Shown one piece after another: positions 1 to 8,204 of a stretch of DNA of 64,000 nucleotides. Position 1 is the stretch's first letter. Every line of letters begins with the position of its first letter. This DNA comes from Candidatus Nanopelagicus sp. (GTDB lineage Bacteria > Actinomycetota > Actinomycetes > Nanopelagicales > Nanopelagicaceae): positions 26,133 to 90,132 of the forward strand of contig JAEMTE010000001.1 in assembly GCA_016462445.1 (NCBI GenBank), given 5' to 3'. A program made the translations under genes and the position numbers. The notes beneath the pieces are model-generated. The model worked only from the letters and a program-made list of their open reading frames with translations, searched no databases and was not told the DNA's origin.

Positions 1-195
1 TATGCAAATGGCGTTACTGCTTCAGTTTTATGGGATCCAATACTTGCACCACAACTCTGGGATCGCTTGCGACAAGATCGGGCGATAGTTGATGAAGTAT
101 CACCCTCTCCTTCGCCATCCTCATCAAAAGAAGCGAAGGCTGATGTGGTTGATAAATTTAAAACCCGTACCGCAGAGGATAATATCTGTCGGTAA
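1..195 (+). CDS. C-terminal end of LCP (LytR-CpsA-Psr) family protein (partial)
   Basis: An open frame enters from the left edge and stops at TAA 193-195, giving 64 codons. A short LWDRLRQD segment is followed by a Ser/Pro linker and a tail ending AEDNICR. A 'LW..LR.D' helix, then a low-complexity linker and a final Cys-containing tail, resembles the C-termini of actinobacterial LCP proteins, which transfer polymers onto peptidoglycan. The next gene makes UDP-glucuronate, which fits an envelope-polymer neighbourhood. The catalytic domain is outside the window, so the family call is an inference from the tail and the context. Confidence 0.5.
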   Translation, partial: YANGVTASVLWDPILAPQLWDRLRQDRAIVDEVSPSPSPSSSKEAKADVVDKFKTRTAEDNICR

Positions 196-223
196 TTTAT
201 TGATTCTTAGGTAGGCTCTTCTA

Positions 224-1540
224 ATGGCATTAAAGCTCTCAGTAATTGGTACCGGCTACTTAGGTGCAACTCATGCCGCATGCATGGCATCTCTTGGTTT
301 TGAGGTTATTGGCTTTGATACTGAAGGATCAAAAATTGATTTACTTGCAAACGGTAAGGTGCCTTTTTATGAACCAGAGCTTGAGGATTTACTTAATGCT
401 CAAATTAAATCTGGCCGGCTTAAATTTACTAAAAATATTACTGATTTAGCAGATGCAGATGTGCACTTTATTTGTGTTGGTACGCCTCAAGTAAAAGGTG
501 GAAATGCCGCTGATTTAACCTATGTGAACTCTGCCTTAGAAAGTATTGCAAAGGTAGTAAAGCCAGGTGGGTTAGTAGTTGGTAAATCAACAGTTCCAGT
601 TGGCACTGCAACAAGACTTCGAAATAGATTAATTGAATTAAATCCAAAGGCTGATTTAGCTTGGAACCCAGAGTTTTTGCGAGAGGGTTTTGCAGTTGAA
701 GACACACTCCATCCAAATCGGTTAGTAGTTGGAGTTGTAAATGATCAGGCAGAGAAAATATTAAAAGAGGTTTATGCGGTAAATTTAAAGGAGAACACAC
801 CATGGGTAAGAGCTGATCTGCCCACTGCTGAATTAGTAAAGGTGGCTGCTAACTCATTTTTAGCAACCAAAATCTCATTTATAAATGCAATGGCTGAGAT
901 ATGTGAGGCAGCCGGTGGTGATGTAACAGTTTTAGCTAAAGCAATTGGCTACGACCCAAGAATTGGTAGCCGTTTCCTGCAAGCAGGTATTGGTTTTGGT
1001 GGTGGATGTCTACCTAAAGATATTCGAGCATTTATGGCAAGGGCTGAGGAGTTAGGTGCTAGCCAAGCCGTTGAGTTCCTAAAAGAGGTTGATGCAATAA
1101 ACCTACGAGCAAGACAGAGGATTATTGAGTTGGTAAGAAAAGATTTATCAGATGATTTGCAAGGCAAAAAGGTAGCAATTTTAGGAGCAGCATTTAAACC
1201 TGATAGTGATGATGTGCGCGACTCTCCAGCACTTGATATTGCTGCCCAAATTCAAGCAGCAGGGGCGGTAGTTACTGTTCATGACCCAAAGGCAATAGTA
1301 AATGCGCAGAAGCGCTTTCCTGCTTTAAAATTTGCTGAAGATATTGATAACACACTTAAAGATGCTGAAATAGTTTTACACCTAACTGAGTGGAAGATTT
1401 ATCGAGAGATTGATCCAGTTAAGGCAAAATCATTAGTAAAGAGTGCCATCATGATCGATGGCCGAAATGCATTAGATCGCACCACTTGGCAAAGTGCTGG
1501 CTGGAAATTTAGGGCACTTGGGCGAGCAAATAATGAGTGA
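224..1540 (+). CDS. ugd: UDP-glucose 6-dehydrogenase
   Basis: Cytoplasmic oxidation of UDP-glucose to UDP-glucuronate with 2 NAD+, a precursor for envelope polysaccharide. The 438 residues match the usual length. The N-terminal Rossmann loop is GTGYLG (residues 9-14). The conserved Lys lies in AELVKVAANSF (K206), and the catalytic Cys lies in GFGGGCLPKD (C262). The C-terminal UDP-binding domain contains AFKPDSDDVRDSP. The ATG at 224 follows an AGGTAGG stretch. The ORF overlaps the next start by 8 bases, suggesting translational coupling. GDP-mannose dehydrogenase is the alternative within the superfamily, but the GFGGGCLPKD context favours the UDP-glucose enzyme. Confidence 0.92.
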   Translation: MALKLSVIGTGYLGATHAACMASLGFEVIGFDTEGSKIDLLANGKVPFYEPELEDLLNAQIKSGRLKFTKNITDLADADVHFICVGTPQVKGGNAADLTYVNSALESIAKVVKPGGLVVGKSTVPVGTATRLRNRLIELNPKADLAWNPEFLREGFAVEDTLHPNRLVVGVVNDQAEKILKEVYAVNLKENTPWVRADLPTAELVKVAANSFLATKISFINAMAEICEAAGGDVTVLAKAIGYDPRIGSRFLQAGIGFGGGCLPKDIRAFMARAEELGASQAVEFLKEVDAINLRARQRIIELVRKDLSDDLQGKKVAILGAAFKPDSDDVRDSPALDIAAQIQAAGAVVTVHDPKAIVNAQKRFPALKFAEDIDNTLKDAEIVLHLTEWKIYREIDPVKAKSLVKSAIMIDGRNALDRTTWQSAGWKFRALGRANNE

Positions 1541-1925
1541 TCAAATAGATCAATCACTTGCCTTAAAAACTTGGGCGGTAGTTGGCTTAAGTAATAATTC
1601 AGAGCGTGCAGCATATGGTGTTGCAAAGCTATTAATTGAGAAAGGTCATACTGTAATTCCAGTTCATCCAAAGGCAGAGAGCGTGCATGGTCAGAAAGGT
1701 TATGCAAAACTCTCTGACATTCCAGTATCTATAGATGTAGTAGATATATTTGTTAACTCTGATTTAGCTGGCAATGTGGTGGATGAAGCAATTACAATTG
1801 GTGCAAAGGGTGTTTGGTTGCAGTTAGATGTAATAGATGCTGCAGCAGTTTCTAGAGCAAAAGATGCCGGTCTTCTTACAGTTATGAACCGATGTCCTGC
1901 GATTGAGTATAAGAAGCGCGTTTAA
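1533..1925 (+). CDS. CoA-binding domain protein (YccU-like)
   Basis: A 130-residue protein with a single CoA_binding Rossmann domain. Signs are WAVVGLSNN near the N-terminus, VIPVHPKAESVHG, the DVVDIFVNSD turn and a C-terminal MNRCPAIEYKK. This is the family of YccU and of the SucD N-domain; the physiological role is unknown. I take ATG 1533, which overlaps the end of ugd by 8 bases, because homologues begin close to the Rossmann strand; a longer reading from 1494 would add 13 residues inside ugd. The stop codon directly abuts the stop of the convergent PurK-like gene. Confidence 0.8.
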   Translation: MSDQIDQSLALKTWAVVGLSNNSERAAYGVAKLLIEKGHTVIPVHPKAESVHGQKGYAKLSDIPVSIDVVDIFVNSDLAGNVVDEAITIGAKGVWLQLDVIDAAAVSRAKDAGLLTVMNRCPAIEYKKRV

Positions 1926-2747
1926 TTACTCATCTATCTCACCGCTGTAGTACTGCTGCGCATGAATAATTTCAGTAAGTAATTTCTCTAAATTATTGCC
2001 AGCTATACCCACCTGCTTACTAGATTGGTCAAACTTTAAATCTGGATTACGTGCCATTAGATGTAGGTATGGGCGATAATCATCACTTGCCTCATCAGTT
2101 ATTAACTTTCCTGTAATTACAAAGTTTTCAAATGCATTTGTGCTTCCTAATGGTAAATCTAATACTGCTCGCAAATACTGCTCAAAGTAATTTGTTACTG
2201 AACCAATCTGGCTCCAATATTGGGCAAGTGGAGTTAACCAATTAATTTTAACTAATTTTTTGTAATCTGCAGCATCGACTAATAATTCAAATGCTCCAAC
2301 TAAGCCAATCTCACCTACTAATTTGAAAGCTGAGAGTTGTATTTGCTCTAGTTGATCATCACTTACTCCAGGTGGTGGAGTGATTGTTAAATTATTAGTA
2401 ACTAAAGTTGCTGGCCAACATGCAATCTGATTATGAGCAGATCTTGCAATTAGAATTGAAAAACAATCACCAGTTACTGGAGTTTTCTCAATTAATGATA
2501 GTTGCTCCAAGGTTTTACTCGATGGATATATCCGCACTCCAGAGCGCTCAACTGTCTTAATGGTCGAGATTGCAAGAAGATCTGGCTCTATACAGAGCAG
2601 TTGGCAATCTTTAGAAAACTCAATTAATTGATCTGGACTGATATGGCTTGGCCCAAATTTAATTCCTACCCCAAGTTTGCGCCCCTCATTTTCATAAACT
2701 GCCCTCGCCCAGTCACCTGCAATTAGGCCAACAATCGGGAATGTCAT
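1926..2747 (-). CDS. Internally deleted PurK-like protein (ATP-grasp remnant)
   Basis: An intact 273-residue ORF. Its ends align with N5-carboxyaminoimidazole ribonucleotide synthase (PurK, usually about 370-390 aa). Residues 98-112 (SILIARSAHNQIACW) match the PurK 'LSVIVARS..G....P' strand. Residues 147-156 (IGLVGAFELL) match 'LGLVGVFAVE', and 187-202 (YFEQYLRAVLDLPLGS) match 'QFEQHLRAVLGLPLGS'. The glycine loop is lost (AGDWARAV for GGGQLARM). About 80-100 residues between YPSSKTLEQL and SILIARS are missing, including the nucleotide-binding 'PAVLKTRRGGYDG' lid. The family's E(L/I)APRPHNSGHW site reads NWLTPLAQYWSQI. Catalysis as PurK is therefore improbable. No frameshift or stop is seen, so the product may have another role, or decay may be recent. 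PurE is not adjacent. The ATG is divergent from maf. Confidence 0.72.
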   Translation of the reverse strand: MTFPIVGLIAGDWARAVYENEGRKLGVGIKFGPSHISPDQLIEFSKDCQLLCIEPDLLAISTIKTVERSGVRIYPSSKTLEQLSLIEKTPVTGDCFSILIARSAHNQIACWPATLVTNNLTITPPPGVSDDQLEQIQLSAFKLVGEIGLVGAFELLVDAADYKKLVKINWLTPLAQYWSQIGSVTNYFEQYLRAVLDLPLGSTNAFENFVITGKLITDEASDDYRPYLHLMARNPDLKFDQSSKQVGIAGNNLEKLLTEIIHAQQYYSGEIDE

Positions 2748-2753
2748 GTAATA

Positions 2754-2759
2754 AGGTTA
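2754..2759 (-). promoter_or_regulatory. Candidate -10 box, leaderless start of the PurK-like gene
   Basis: TAACCT on the minus strand ends 6 bases before the ATG at 2747. That spacing would place the transcription start at or next to the A of ATG, and no Shine-Dalgarno fits. Leaderless mRNAs are common in actinobacteria. The match is to TANNNT only. Confidence 0.4.
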
Positions 2760-2767
2760 CCTGCATA

Positions 2768-3367
2768 ATGGTTCAAATAATTCTCGCCTCCTCCTCAACA
2801 TCAAGATTGCGGCTTCTTGAGAGTTCTGGAATTAAACCAAAGGTTATGGTCAGTGGCGTTGATGAAGAGGCACAAGAGTTATTATCACTATCTCCTGCCG
2901 AACTTGTTATTGCCTTAGCTATTTTAAAAGCTCATACCGTTAAAGATAAGGCACCTGCTAATTCATTAATTCTCGGATGTGATTCAACATTTGAGTTTGA
3001 TCATAAGTCACTTGGTAAACCTGGAAATAGAGAGAGTGCAATTGTTAGATGTAGGCAGTTAAGTGGGCAATTTGGTTATCTACATACAGGTCATTGTTTA
3101 ATAGATTTAAAGCAAGGCATTGAGTTAAGTGAAAGATCTACTGCTAAGGTGCAATTTGCGCAGATGAGCGAGGAAGAAATAATTGATTATGTTGACTCTG
3201 GCGAACCATTGCATGTAGCAGGTGGTTTTACATTAGATGGATTAAGCGCACCCTTCATTACAAATATTGAGGGTGATCCAAGTGGAATTATTGGCTTATC
3301 CCTGCCGCTACTGCGAAAGATGATCATTTCACTTGGATATAGTTGGCCAGAACTAAAAAATAAGTAA
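2768..3367 (+). CDS. maf: Maf family nucleoside-triphosphate pyrophosphatase
   Basis: House-cleaning enzyme that hydrolyses non-canonical or modified NTPs (dTTP/UTP or m7GTP class) to monophosphate and PPi. The 199 residues match the family. LASSSTSRLRLLESSGI at the N-terminus is the Maf substrate loop, followed by VDEEA. GCDSTFEFD stands where most Maf proteins have 'ADTVV', then LGKPGN and LSGQFGYLHTG. ATG 2768 is chosen over an in-frame ATG at 2741, because the latter lies inside the divergent PurK-like gene and adds 9 unrelated residues. It heads a run of plus-strand genes with the nucleoside phosphorylase 22 bases downstream. Confidence 0.88.
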   Translation: MVQIILASSSTSRLRLLESSGIKPKVMVSGVDEEAQELLSLSPAELVIALAILKAHTVKDKAPANSLILGCDSTFEFDHKSLGKPGNRESAIVRCRQLSGQFGYLHTGHCLIDLKQGIELSERSTAKVQFAQMSEEEIIDYVDSGEPLHVAGGFTLDGLSAPFITNIEGDPSGIIGLSLPLLRKMIISLGYSWPELKNK

Positions 3368-3389
3368 TTATTTAGGATAAGTTTGGCTT

Positions 3390-4199
3390 ATGAGCGATCT
3401 TTATAAAGACCCAATTGGCACTGCAGAAGCTGCAGCAAAAGTAATTGCAAAGATAACTGGTGTTGAAAAACATGATGTGGCTTTGGTTATGGGCTCAGGT
3501 TGGATCTCAGCTGCTGATGCACTTGGAAAGGCAGAACATGAATTTGCAGTTACTGATCTGCCCGGATTTCCAGCTCCAACTGTTTTAGGTCATGGTGGCA
3601 AAGTTAGGTCATATAAATTAGCAAACTCGGTAAATGCATTAGTTTTCTTAGGTAGAACTCATTTTTATGAAGGTTTAGGTATGGAGCCAGTTGCTCATGC
3701 AGTTAGAACTGCAGTTAAAGCAGGTTGTCGGACAATTGTTCTAACAAATGCTTGTGGTGGTATTAATACCGATTACAAAGTAGGCCAGCCAGTTTTAATT
3801 AAAGACCACATCTCATTAACTGCTGCCTCTCCTTTAATTGGCGCAGATTTTGTTGATCTGACCGATCTTTATAGCAAGCGACTACGTGAGTTAGTGAAGG
3901 CAGAGGATCCATCACTTGCCGAAGGTGTTTATGTGCACTGGCGTGGACCTTCATATGAAACTCCAGCAGAAATTAAGATGATGCGCACAATGGGCGCAGA
4001 TCTAGTTGGTATGTCAACGGTGCCAGAGGCGATTGCTGCACATGCACTCGGTGCACAGATTCTTGCAATATCACTAGTAACAAATGCTGCAGCTGGTGTA
4101 ACTGGTGAGAAGTTAAATCATGCTGAGGTAATTGCTGCTGGAAAAGCTGCCGCAGATCGCATGGGAAATCTCTTAGCAAAGGTGTTGCCTAAGCTGTGA
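3390..4199 (+). CDS. punA: Purine-nucleoside phosphorylase (trimeric type)
   Basis: Phosphorolysis of (deoxy)inosine and (deoxy)guanosine to base plus (deoxy)ribose 1-phosphate. The 269 residues are typical for the trimeric PNP/MTAP family. The phosphate-binding loop is GSGWISAAD. GRTHFYEG, LTNACGGI, GPSYETPAEI (base-contacting Glu), the VGMS turn (ribose-binding Met) and VTNAAAG (purine-contacting Asn) are all present, as expected for a 6-oxopurine enzyme. It overlaps the downstream mutase start in a GTGA tetramer, so the two are probably translationally coupled. Its sugar phosphate product is the natural feed for the mutase and deoC that follow. Confidence 0.92.
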   Translation: MSDLYKDPIGTAEAAAKVIAKITGVEKHDVALVMGSGWISAADALGKAEHEFAVTDLPGFPAPTVLGHGGKVRSYKLANSVNALVFLGRTHFYEGLGMEPVAHAVRTAVKAGCRTIVLTNACGGINTDYKVGQPVLIKDHISLTAASPLIGADFVDLTDLYSKRLRELVKAEDPSLAEGVYVHWRGPSYETPAEIKMMRTMGADLVGMSTVPEAIAAHALGAQILAISLVTNAAAGVTGEKLNHAEVIAAGKAAADRMGNLLAKVLPKL

Positions 4200-5809
4200 T
4201 CTCAGATCAGCTGCGTCTTGAGATTCAAGAGTGGATTAAAAATGATCCAGATAAGAAAACTTCAGAACAGTTAAGTAGGTGGTTAGCAGAGAATAATGAG
4301 AAAGATTTAAACCGCTGCTTTAATGGCTTTTTGCAATTTGGTACTGCTGGATTACGAGGTCCAGTCGGTCCTGGACCTTCCTGCATGAATCGCGCAGTTG
4401 TTAGTAGAACAGCAGCTGGCATTGTTTCATTTATGAAGAAAAATAATTTAACCTCAGTTGTAATTGGTAGAGATGCCCGCCATGGATCAAAGGAGTTTGC
4501 GCAAGATAGTGCTGAGATATTTGCTGGAAGTGGAATAAAAACTTATGTACTGCCAAGAATGCTGCCAACCCCAGTTTTAGCCTTTGCAGTTAATAAATTA
4601 AAGACAGATGTTGGGATTATGGTTACTGCTAGCCACAACCCAGCAGCAGATAATGGCTATAAGGTTTATTTAGGTGGCACGGTTTTAGGTGTTAATTACC
4701 GAGGCTCTCAAATTACCTCACCCGTTGACCAGATGATCTCAGATGAGATATCAAAGGCAGATCTAGCACCTAATCGATCAAGCTCTTTTGAAACTGTTAA
4801 TGAGTCAGTAATCTCTGATTACATTTCATCGGTTACAAGATTATCTACATCTGCAGGTAAGTTAAAGATTATTTATACCGCACTCCACGGAGTAGGGGCT
4901 GAGACCTTTATTTCAGTATTTCAAAAAGCTGGCTTTAATGACCTAATTCTTGTGAGTGAGCAAAATGAACCAGATCCTAATTTTCCTACTACTGCATTTC
5001 CAAATCCAGAGGAGTCTGGAGTAATTGATTTAGCAATTGAGTACGCAAAAAAACATAATGCTGATTTAGTAATTGCAAATGATCCTGATGCAGATAGATG
5101 CGCTGTTGCAGTAAATGACCCAGAGAGTGGCTGGCGAATGCTACGTGGTGATGAGGTAGGAGTAATTCTGGGAAAGTATTTAGTTGAGAAAAATATATCT
5201 ACCAGTAAAGCATTTGCTAACTCACTTGTCTCATCCTCATTACTAGCCAAGATTGCAAAGAAAAATGGTGTCAAATTTCACGAAACTTTAATTGGCTTTA
5301 AGTGGATCTCTAAAGTTGAAAACCTGGGTTATGGATATGAAGAGGCTCTTGGCTACTGCGTGGATCCAGATTATGTAAATGATAAGGATGGAATTAGCGC
5401 AGCATTACTACTTGCTCAATTAGTTAGTGAATTAAAACAATCTGGCACTTCACTTAATGATTACCTCCAAAGTATCGGCAATGAGTTTGGTTTTCATGCT
5501 ACAGATCAAATTTCTATCCGATTTACTGATTCAGCAGCGATTGATAGCCTGCTTAGTAAAATAAGCAAAAATCCTCCTAAAGAGTTATCTGGCTTTGCCT
5601 TGCAATCAGTTGAAGATTTAAATTTATCTAAAACTATGCCAACGCCTGGAATTCGAATGAAGTATGCCGGTGAGATCAGAGTAATTATTAGAGCTAGCGG
5701 CACTGAGCCAAAGTTAAAGTGTTACATCGAGGTTGTTTGTAATAGTAAATCTGAGGCTAATTTATTGATCTCGCAAATTAAGCAGGCATTGACTAAAGTA
5801 CTCTCATGA
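4196..5809 (+). CDS. Phosphohexomutase-family enzyme (PmmB/PGM2 type), possible phosphopentomutase
   Basis: An alpha-D-phosphohexomutase of 537 residues. Phosphoserine loop TASHNP with the serine at 146, metal loop DPDADR at 296-301, sugar-specificity segment YEEALGYCVDP, and C-terminal phosphate-binding RASGTEPK. The long form with a roughly 40-residue N-terminal lead matches PmmB/PGM2-like proteins. It begins with GTG overlapping the stop of punA and ends in an ATGA overlap with deoC. Family knowledge allows phosphoglucomutase, phosphomannomutase or phosphopentomutase activity. Its position between PNP and deoxyribose-phosphate aldolase suggests conversion of (deoxy)ribose 1-phosphate to the 5-phosphate; that assignment is inference. 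Confidence 0.85.
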   Translation: MISDQLRLEIQEWIKNDPDKKTSEQLSRWLAENNEKDLNRCFNGFLQFGTAGLRGPVGPGPSCMNRAVVSRTAAGIVSFMKKNNLTSVVIGRDARHGSKEFAQDSAEIFAGSGIKTYVLPRMLPTPVLAFAVNKLKTDVGIMVTASHNPAADNGYKVYLGGTVLGVNYRGSQITSPVDQMISDEISKADLAPNRSSSFETVNESVISDYISSVTRLSTSAGKLKIIYTALHGVGAETFISVFQKAGFNDLILVSEQNEPDPNFPTTAFPNPEESGVIDLAIEYAKKHNADLVIANDPDADRCAVAVNDPESGWRMLRGDEVGVILGKYLVEKNISTSKAFANSLVSSSLLAKIAKKNGVKFHETLIGFKWISKVENLGYGYEEALGYCVDPDYVNDKDGISAALLLAQLVSELKQSGTSLNDYLQSIGNEFGFHATDQISIRFTDSAAIDSLLSKISKNPPKELSGFALQSVEDLNLSKTMPTPGIRMKYAGEIRVIIRASGTEPKLKCYIEVVCNSKSEANLLISQIKQALTKVLS

Positions 5810-6741
5810 TTATCGATGGCAGTGAGAGCTCATTAAAGAAGTTTTTATCTGAGCTACCCCCTGTTGATCAGGTTGGTGCAGAGGCAAGAGCTTCGATGCT
5901 TGCTACTAGGAGTATTAAAACAACAAGTAAAGCTTGGGCAATTGATATGGCAATTAGCATGGTCGATCTAACAACTTTAGAAGGTGCTGATTCTGCCGGA
6001 AAAGTTAAAGCACTTTGTGCAAAAGCAGTTCGCCCAGATCCAACTGATTTAACAGTTCCTTCAGTTGGCGCAATCTGTGTCTACAATGACATGGTAAAGA
6101 TTGCTCGTACCGAATTAAATTCAATTGGTGGCAGTGAAGTTGCAGTTGCAGCGGTTGCGACCGCTTTCCCATCTGGTAGGGCATCTCTTAACGTTAAAAA
6201 GTTAGATACTCAAGATGCTATTGATGCTGGTGCTAATGAAATTGATATGGTGATTGATCGTGGTGCATTTCTATCTGGTCACCTAGGTGAGGTTTTTGAT
6301 CAAATTAAAATTATTAAAGAGTTGTGCGGAAATAAAGCTCACTTAAAGGTAATTTTAGAAACTGGTGAGTTAGTTACATATGACAATGTTAGAAAAGCTT
6401 CTTATCTTGCAATGCTTGCGGGTGCTGATTTTATTAAGACAAGTACCGGCAAGGTCGCACCTGCTGCTACTGCTCCAGTAGTTTTGGTGATGCTAGAGGC
6501 GGTTAGAGATTACTTCACACTGACTGGTACCAGAATTGGCGTTAAGCCAGCAGGAGGAATTAGAACTACTAAGGATGCAATAAAGCAGCTGGTCTTAGTA
6601 AATGAGACAGCAGGGCCAGAGTGGCTTAAGCCATCCCTATTTAGAATCGGTGCAAGTGCACTTTTAAACGATTTATTAATGCAGCGAATGAAGTTACGTA
6701 CTGGGCACTACGCTAGTGCTAATTACGTAACGATGGATTAG
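5806..6741 (+). CDS. deoC: Deoxyribose-phosphate aldolase
   Basis: Class I aldolase splitting 2-deoxyribose 5-phosphate into glyceraldehyde 3-phosphate and acetaldehyde. At 311 residues it is the longer DeoC type. The Schiff-base Lys lies in ADFIKTSTGK (K211), the second active-site Lys in VKPAGGIRT (K247), and the catalytic Asp region reads NEIDMVIDRG. ATG overlaps the mutase stop (ATGA) and the next ALDH starts 8 bases after its stop, so this is one operon. Acetaldehyde from this reaction is a plausible substrate for the dehydrogenase that follows. Function is well supported by motifs and neighbours. Confidence 0.93.
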   Translation: MIIDGSESSLKKFLSELPPVDQVGAEARASMLATRSIKTTSKAWAIDMAISMVDLTTLEGADSAGKVKALCAKAVRPDPTDLTVPSVGAICVYNDMVKIARTELNSIGGSEVAVAAVATAFPSGRASLNVKKLDTQDAIDAGANEIDMVIDRGAFLSGHLGEVFDQIKIIKELCGNKAHLKVILETGELVTYDNVRKASYLAMLAGADFIKTSTGKVAPAATAPVVLVMLEAVRDYFTLTGTRIGVKPAGGIRTTKDAIKQLVLVNETAGPEWLKPSLFRIGASALLNDLLMQRMKLRTGHYASANYVTMD

Positions 6742-6749
6742 GTGGTGTC

Positions 6750-8204
6750 ATGAGCAGCTTTGAGTACGCCAGCGCACCTGAGTCTAAGGCAATCGCAAAT
6801 ATTGCATCATCATATGGATTATTTATTGGTGGCAAATTTGTGGAACCTAAAAAGGGAAAGAGTTTTAACACAATTAATCCAGCAACTGAGGAGCTACTAT
6901 CTAAGGTTGGATATGCCGATAAATTAGATATTGATGCAGCGGTTAAAAGTGCTAGATCAGCCTTTACTAAGGTTTGGTCAAAGCTGCCAGCTAAAGAGCG
7001 TGGCAAGTATCTATATCGGATAGCTCGTATTTTGCAGGAGAGAGCTAGAGAGTTTGCAGTTGTTGAGACATTAGATAATGGCAAGCCTATTAGAGAGTCC
7101 CGTGATACCGATATTCCACTTGCTGCAGCTCACTTTTTCTATCATGCGGGTTGGGCAGATAAATTAGAGTATGCCGGCGTTGGTAATAAACCAAAACCAC
7201 TTGGCGTAGTTGGTCAAATAATTCCTTGGAACTTTCCATTACTAATGCTTGCATGGAAAATTGCGCCAGCATTAGCAGCAGGTAATACTGTTGTATTAAA
7301 GCCGGCAGAGACAACCCCACTTACCGCATTATTGTTTGCCCAAGTTTGCCAACAAGCGGGTTTGCCAGATGGTGTAGTAAATATTGTTACCGGTGATGGC
7401 ATAACTGGTGCTGCCTTAGTAAACCATCCAGATATAAACAAAATAGCATTCACTGGCTCAACTGAGGTGGGTAAAGCAATTGCACGTTCAATCTCTGCAA
7501 CTAAGAAGAGTGCAACCTTAGAGTTGGGTGGCAAGGCTGCCAATATTGTCTTTGAAGATGCGGCAATTGATGAAGCGATTGAGGGAATTGTTAATGGTAT
7601 TTTCTTTAACCAAGGACATGTTTGTTGTGCTGGCTCACGTCTACTTATCCAGGAAAATGTATCTGATGAGGTTATTGAAAAATTAAAGAAACGAATGAGT
7701 TTAATTCGAGTAGGTGATCCAATGGATAAAAATACCGATCTTGGTGCAATTAACTCAAAGGAGCAATTAAAGAGAATTCATGAGATTTCAAATACCGGAG
7801 ATGCTGAAGGTGCTAATCGATGGTCACCTGAGTGTAAATTGCCAGCAAAAGGTTACTGGTATCCGCCAACAATATTTACTGGAGTCTCACAATCTCATCG
7901 AATTGCAAGGGATGAAATATTTGGGCCGGTTTTATCTGTACTCACCTTTAGAACTCCTGCTGAAGGAATTGAAAAGGCAAACAACAGTATGTATGGATTG
8001 TCCGCTGGAATTTGGAGTGATAAGGGTGCAAAGATTTTATGGGCAGCTAAGCAATTAAAGGCTGGAGTTATCTGGGCTAATACCTTTAATAAATTTGACC
8101 CAGCTAGCCCGTTTGGTGGTTATAAAGAGTCTGGTTGGGGACGTGAGGGCGGCCGACATGGACTTGCCGGTTACTTAGCCTCAGATGCGAAGGCAAGCAA
8201 ATGA
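6750..8204 (+). CDS. NAD(P)-dependent aldehyde dehydrogenase
   Basis: A full-length ALDH (484 aa). Conserved PWNFPLLM and KPAETTPLTA precede the coenzyme loop FTGSTEVGKAI (234-244). The general base is in LELGGK (E258) and the catalytic Cys is in GHVCCAGSR (C292). C-terminal EIFGPVLS and FGGYKESGWGREGG are intact. It follows deoC and probably oxidises the acetaldehyde released from deoxyribose 5-phosphate; that substrate is inferred from position. It ends in an ATGA overlap with the shorter ALDH-like gene, so the two polypeptides are likely made together. Confidence 0.9.
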   Translation: MSSFEYASAPESKAIANIASSYGLFIGGKFVEPKKGKSFNTINPATEELLSKVGYADKLDIDAAVKSARSAFTKVWSKLPAKERGKYLYRIARILQERAREFAVVETLDNGKPIRESRDTDIPLAAAHFFYHAGWADKLEYAGVGNKPKPLGVVGQIIPWNFPLLMLAWKIAPALAAGNTVVLKPAETTPLTALLFAQVCQQAGLPDGVVNIVTGDGITGAALVNHPDINKIAFTGSTEVGKAIARSISATKKSATLELGGKAANIVFEDAAIDEAIEGIVNGIFFNQGHVCCAGSRLLIQENVSDEVIEKLKKRMSLIRVGDPMDKNTDLGAINSKEQLKRIHEISNTGDAEGANRWSPECKLPAKGYWYPPTIFTGVSQSHRIARDEIFGPVLSVLTFRTPAEGIEKANNSMYGLSAGIWSDKGAKILWAAKQLKAGVIWANTFNKFDPASPFGGYKESGWGREGGRHGLAGYLASDAKASK

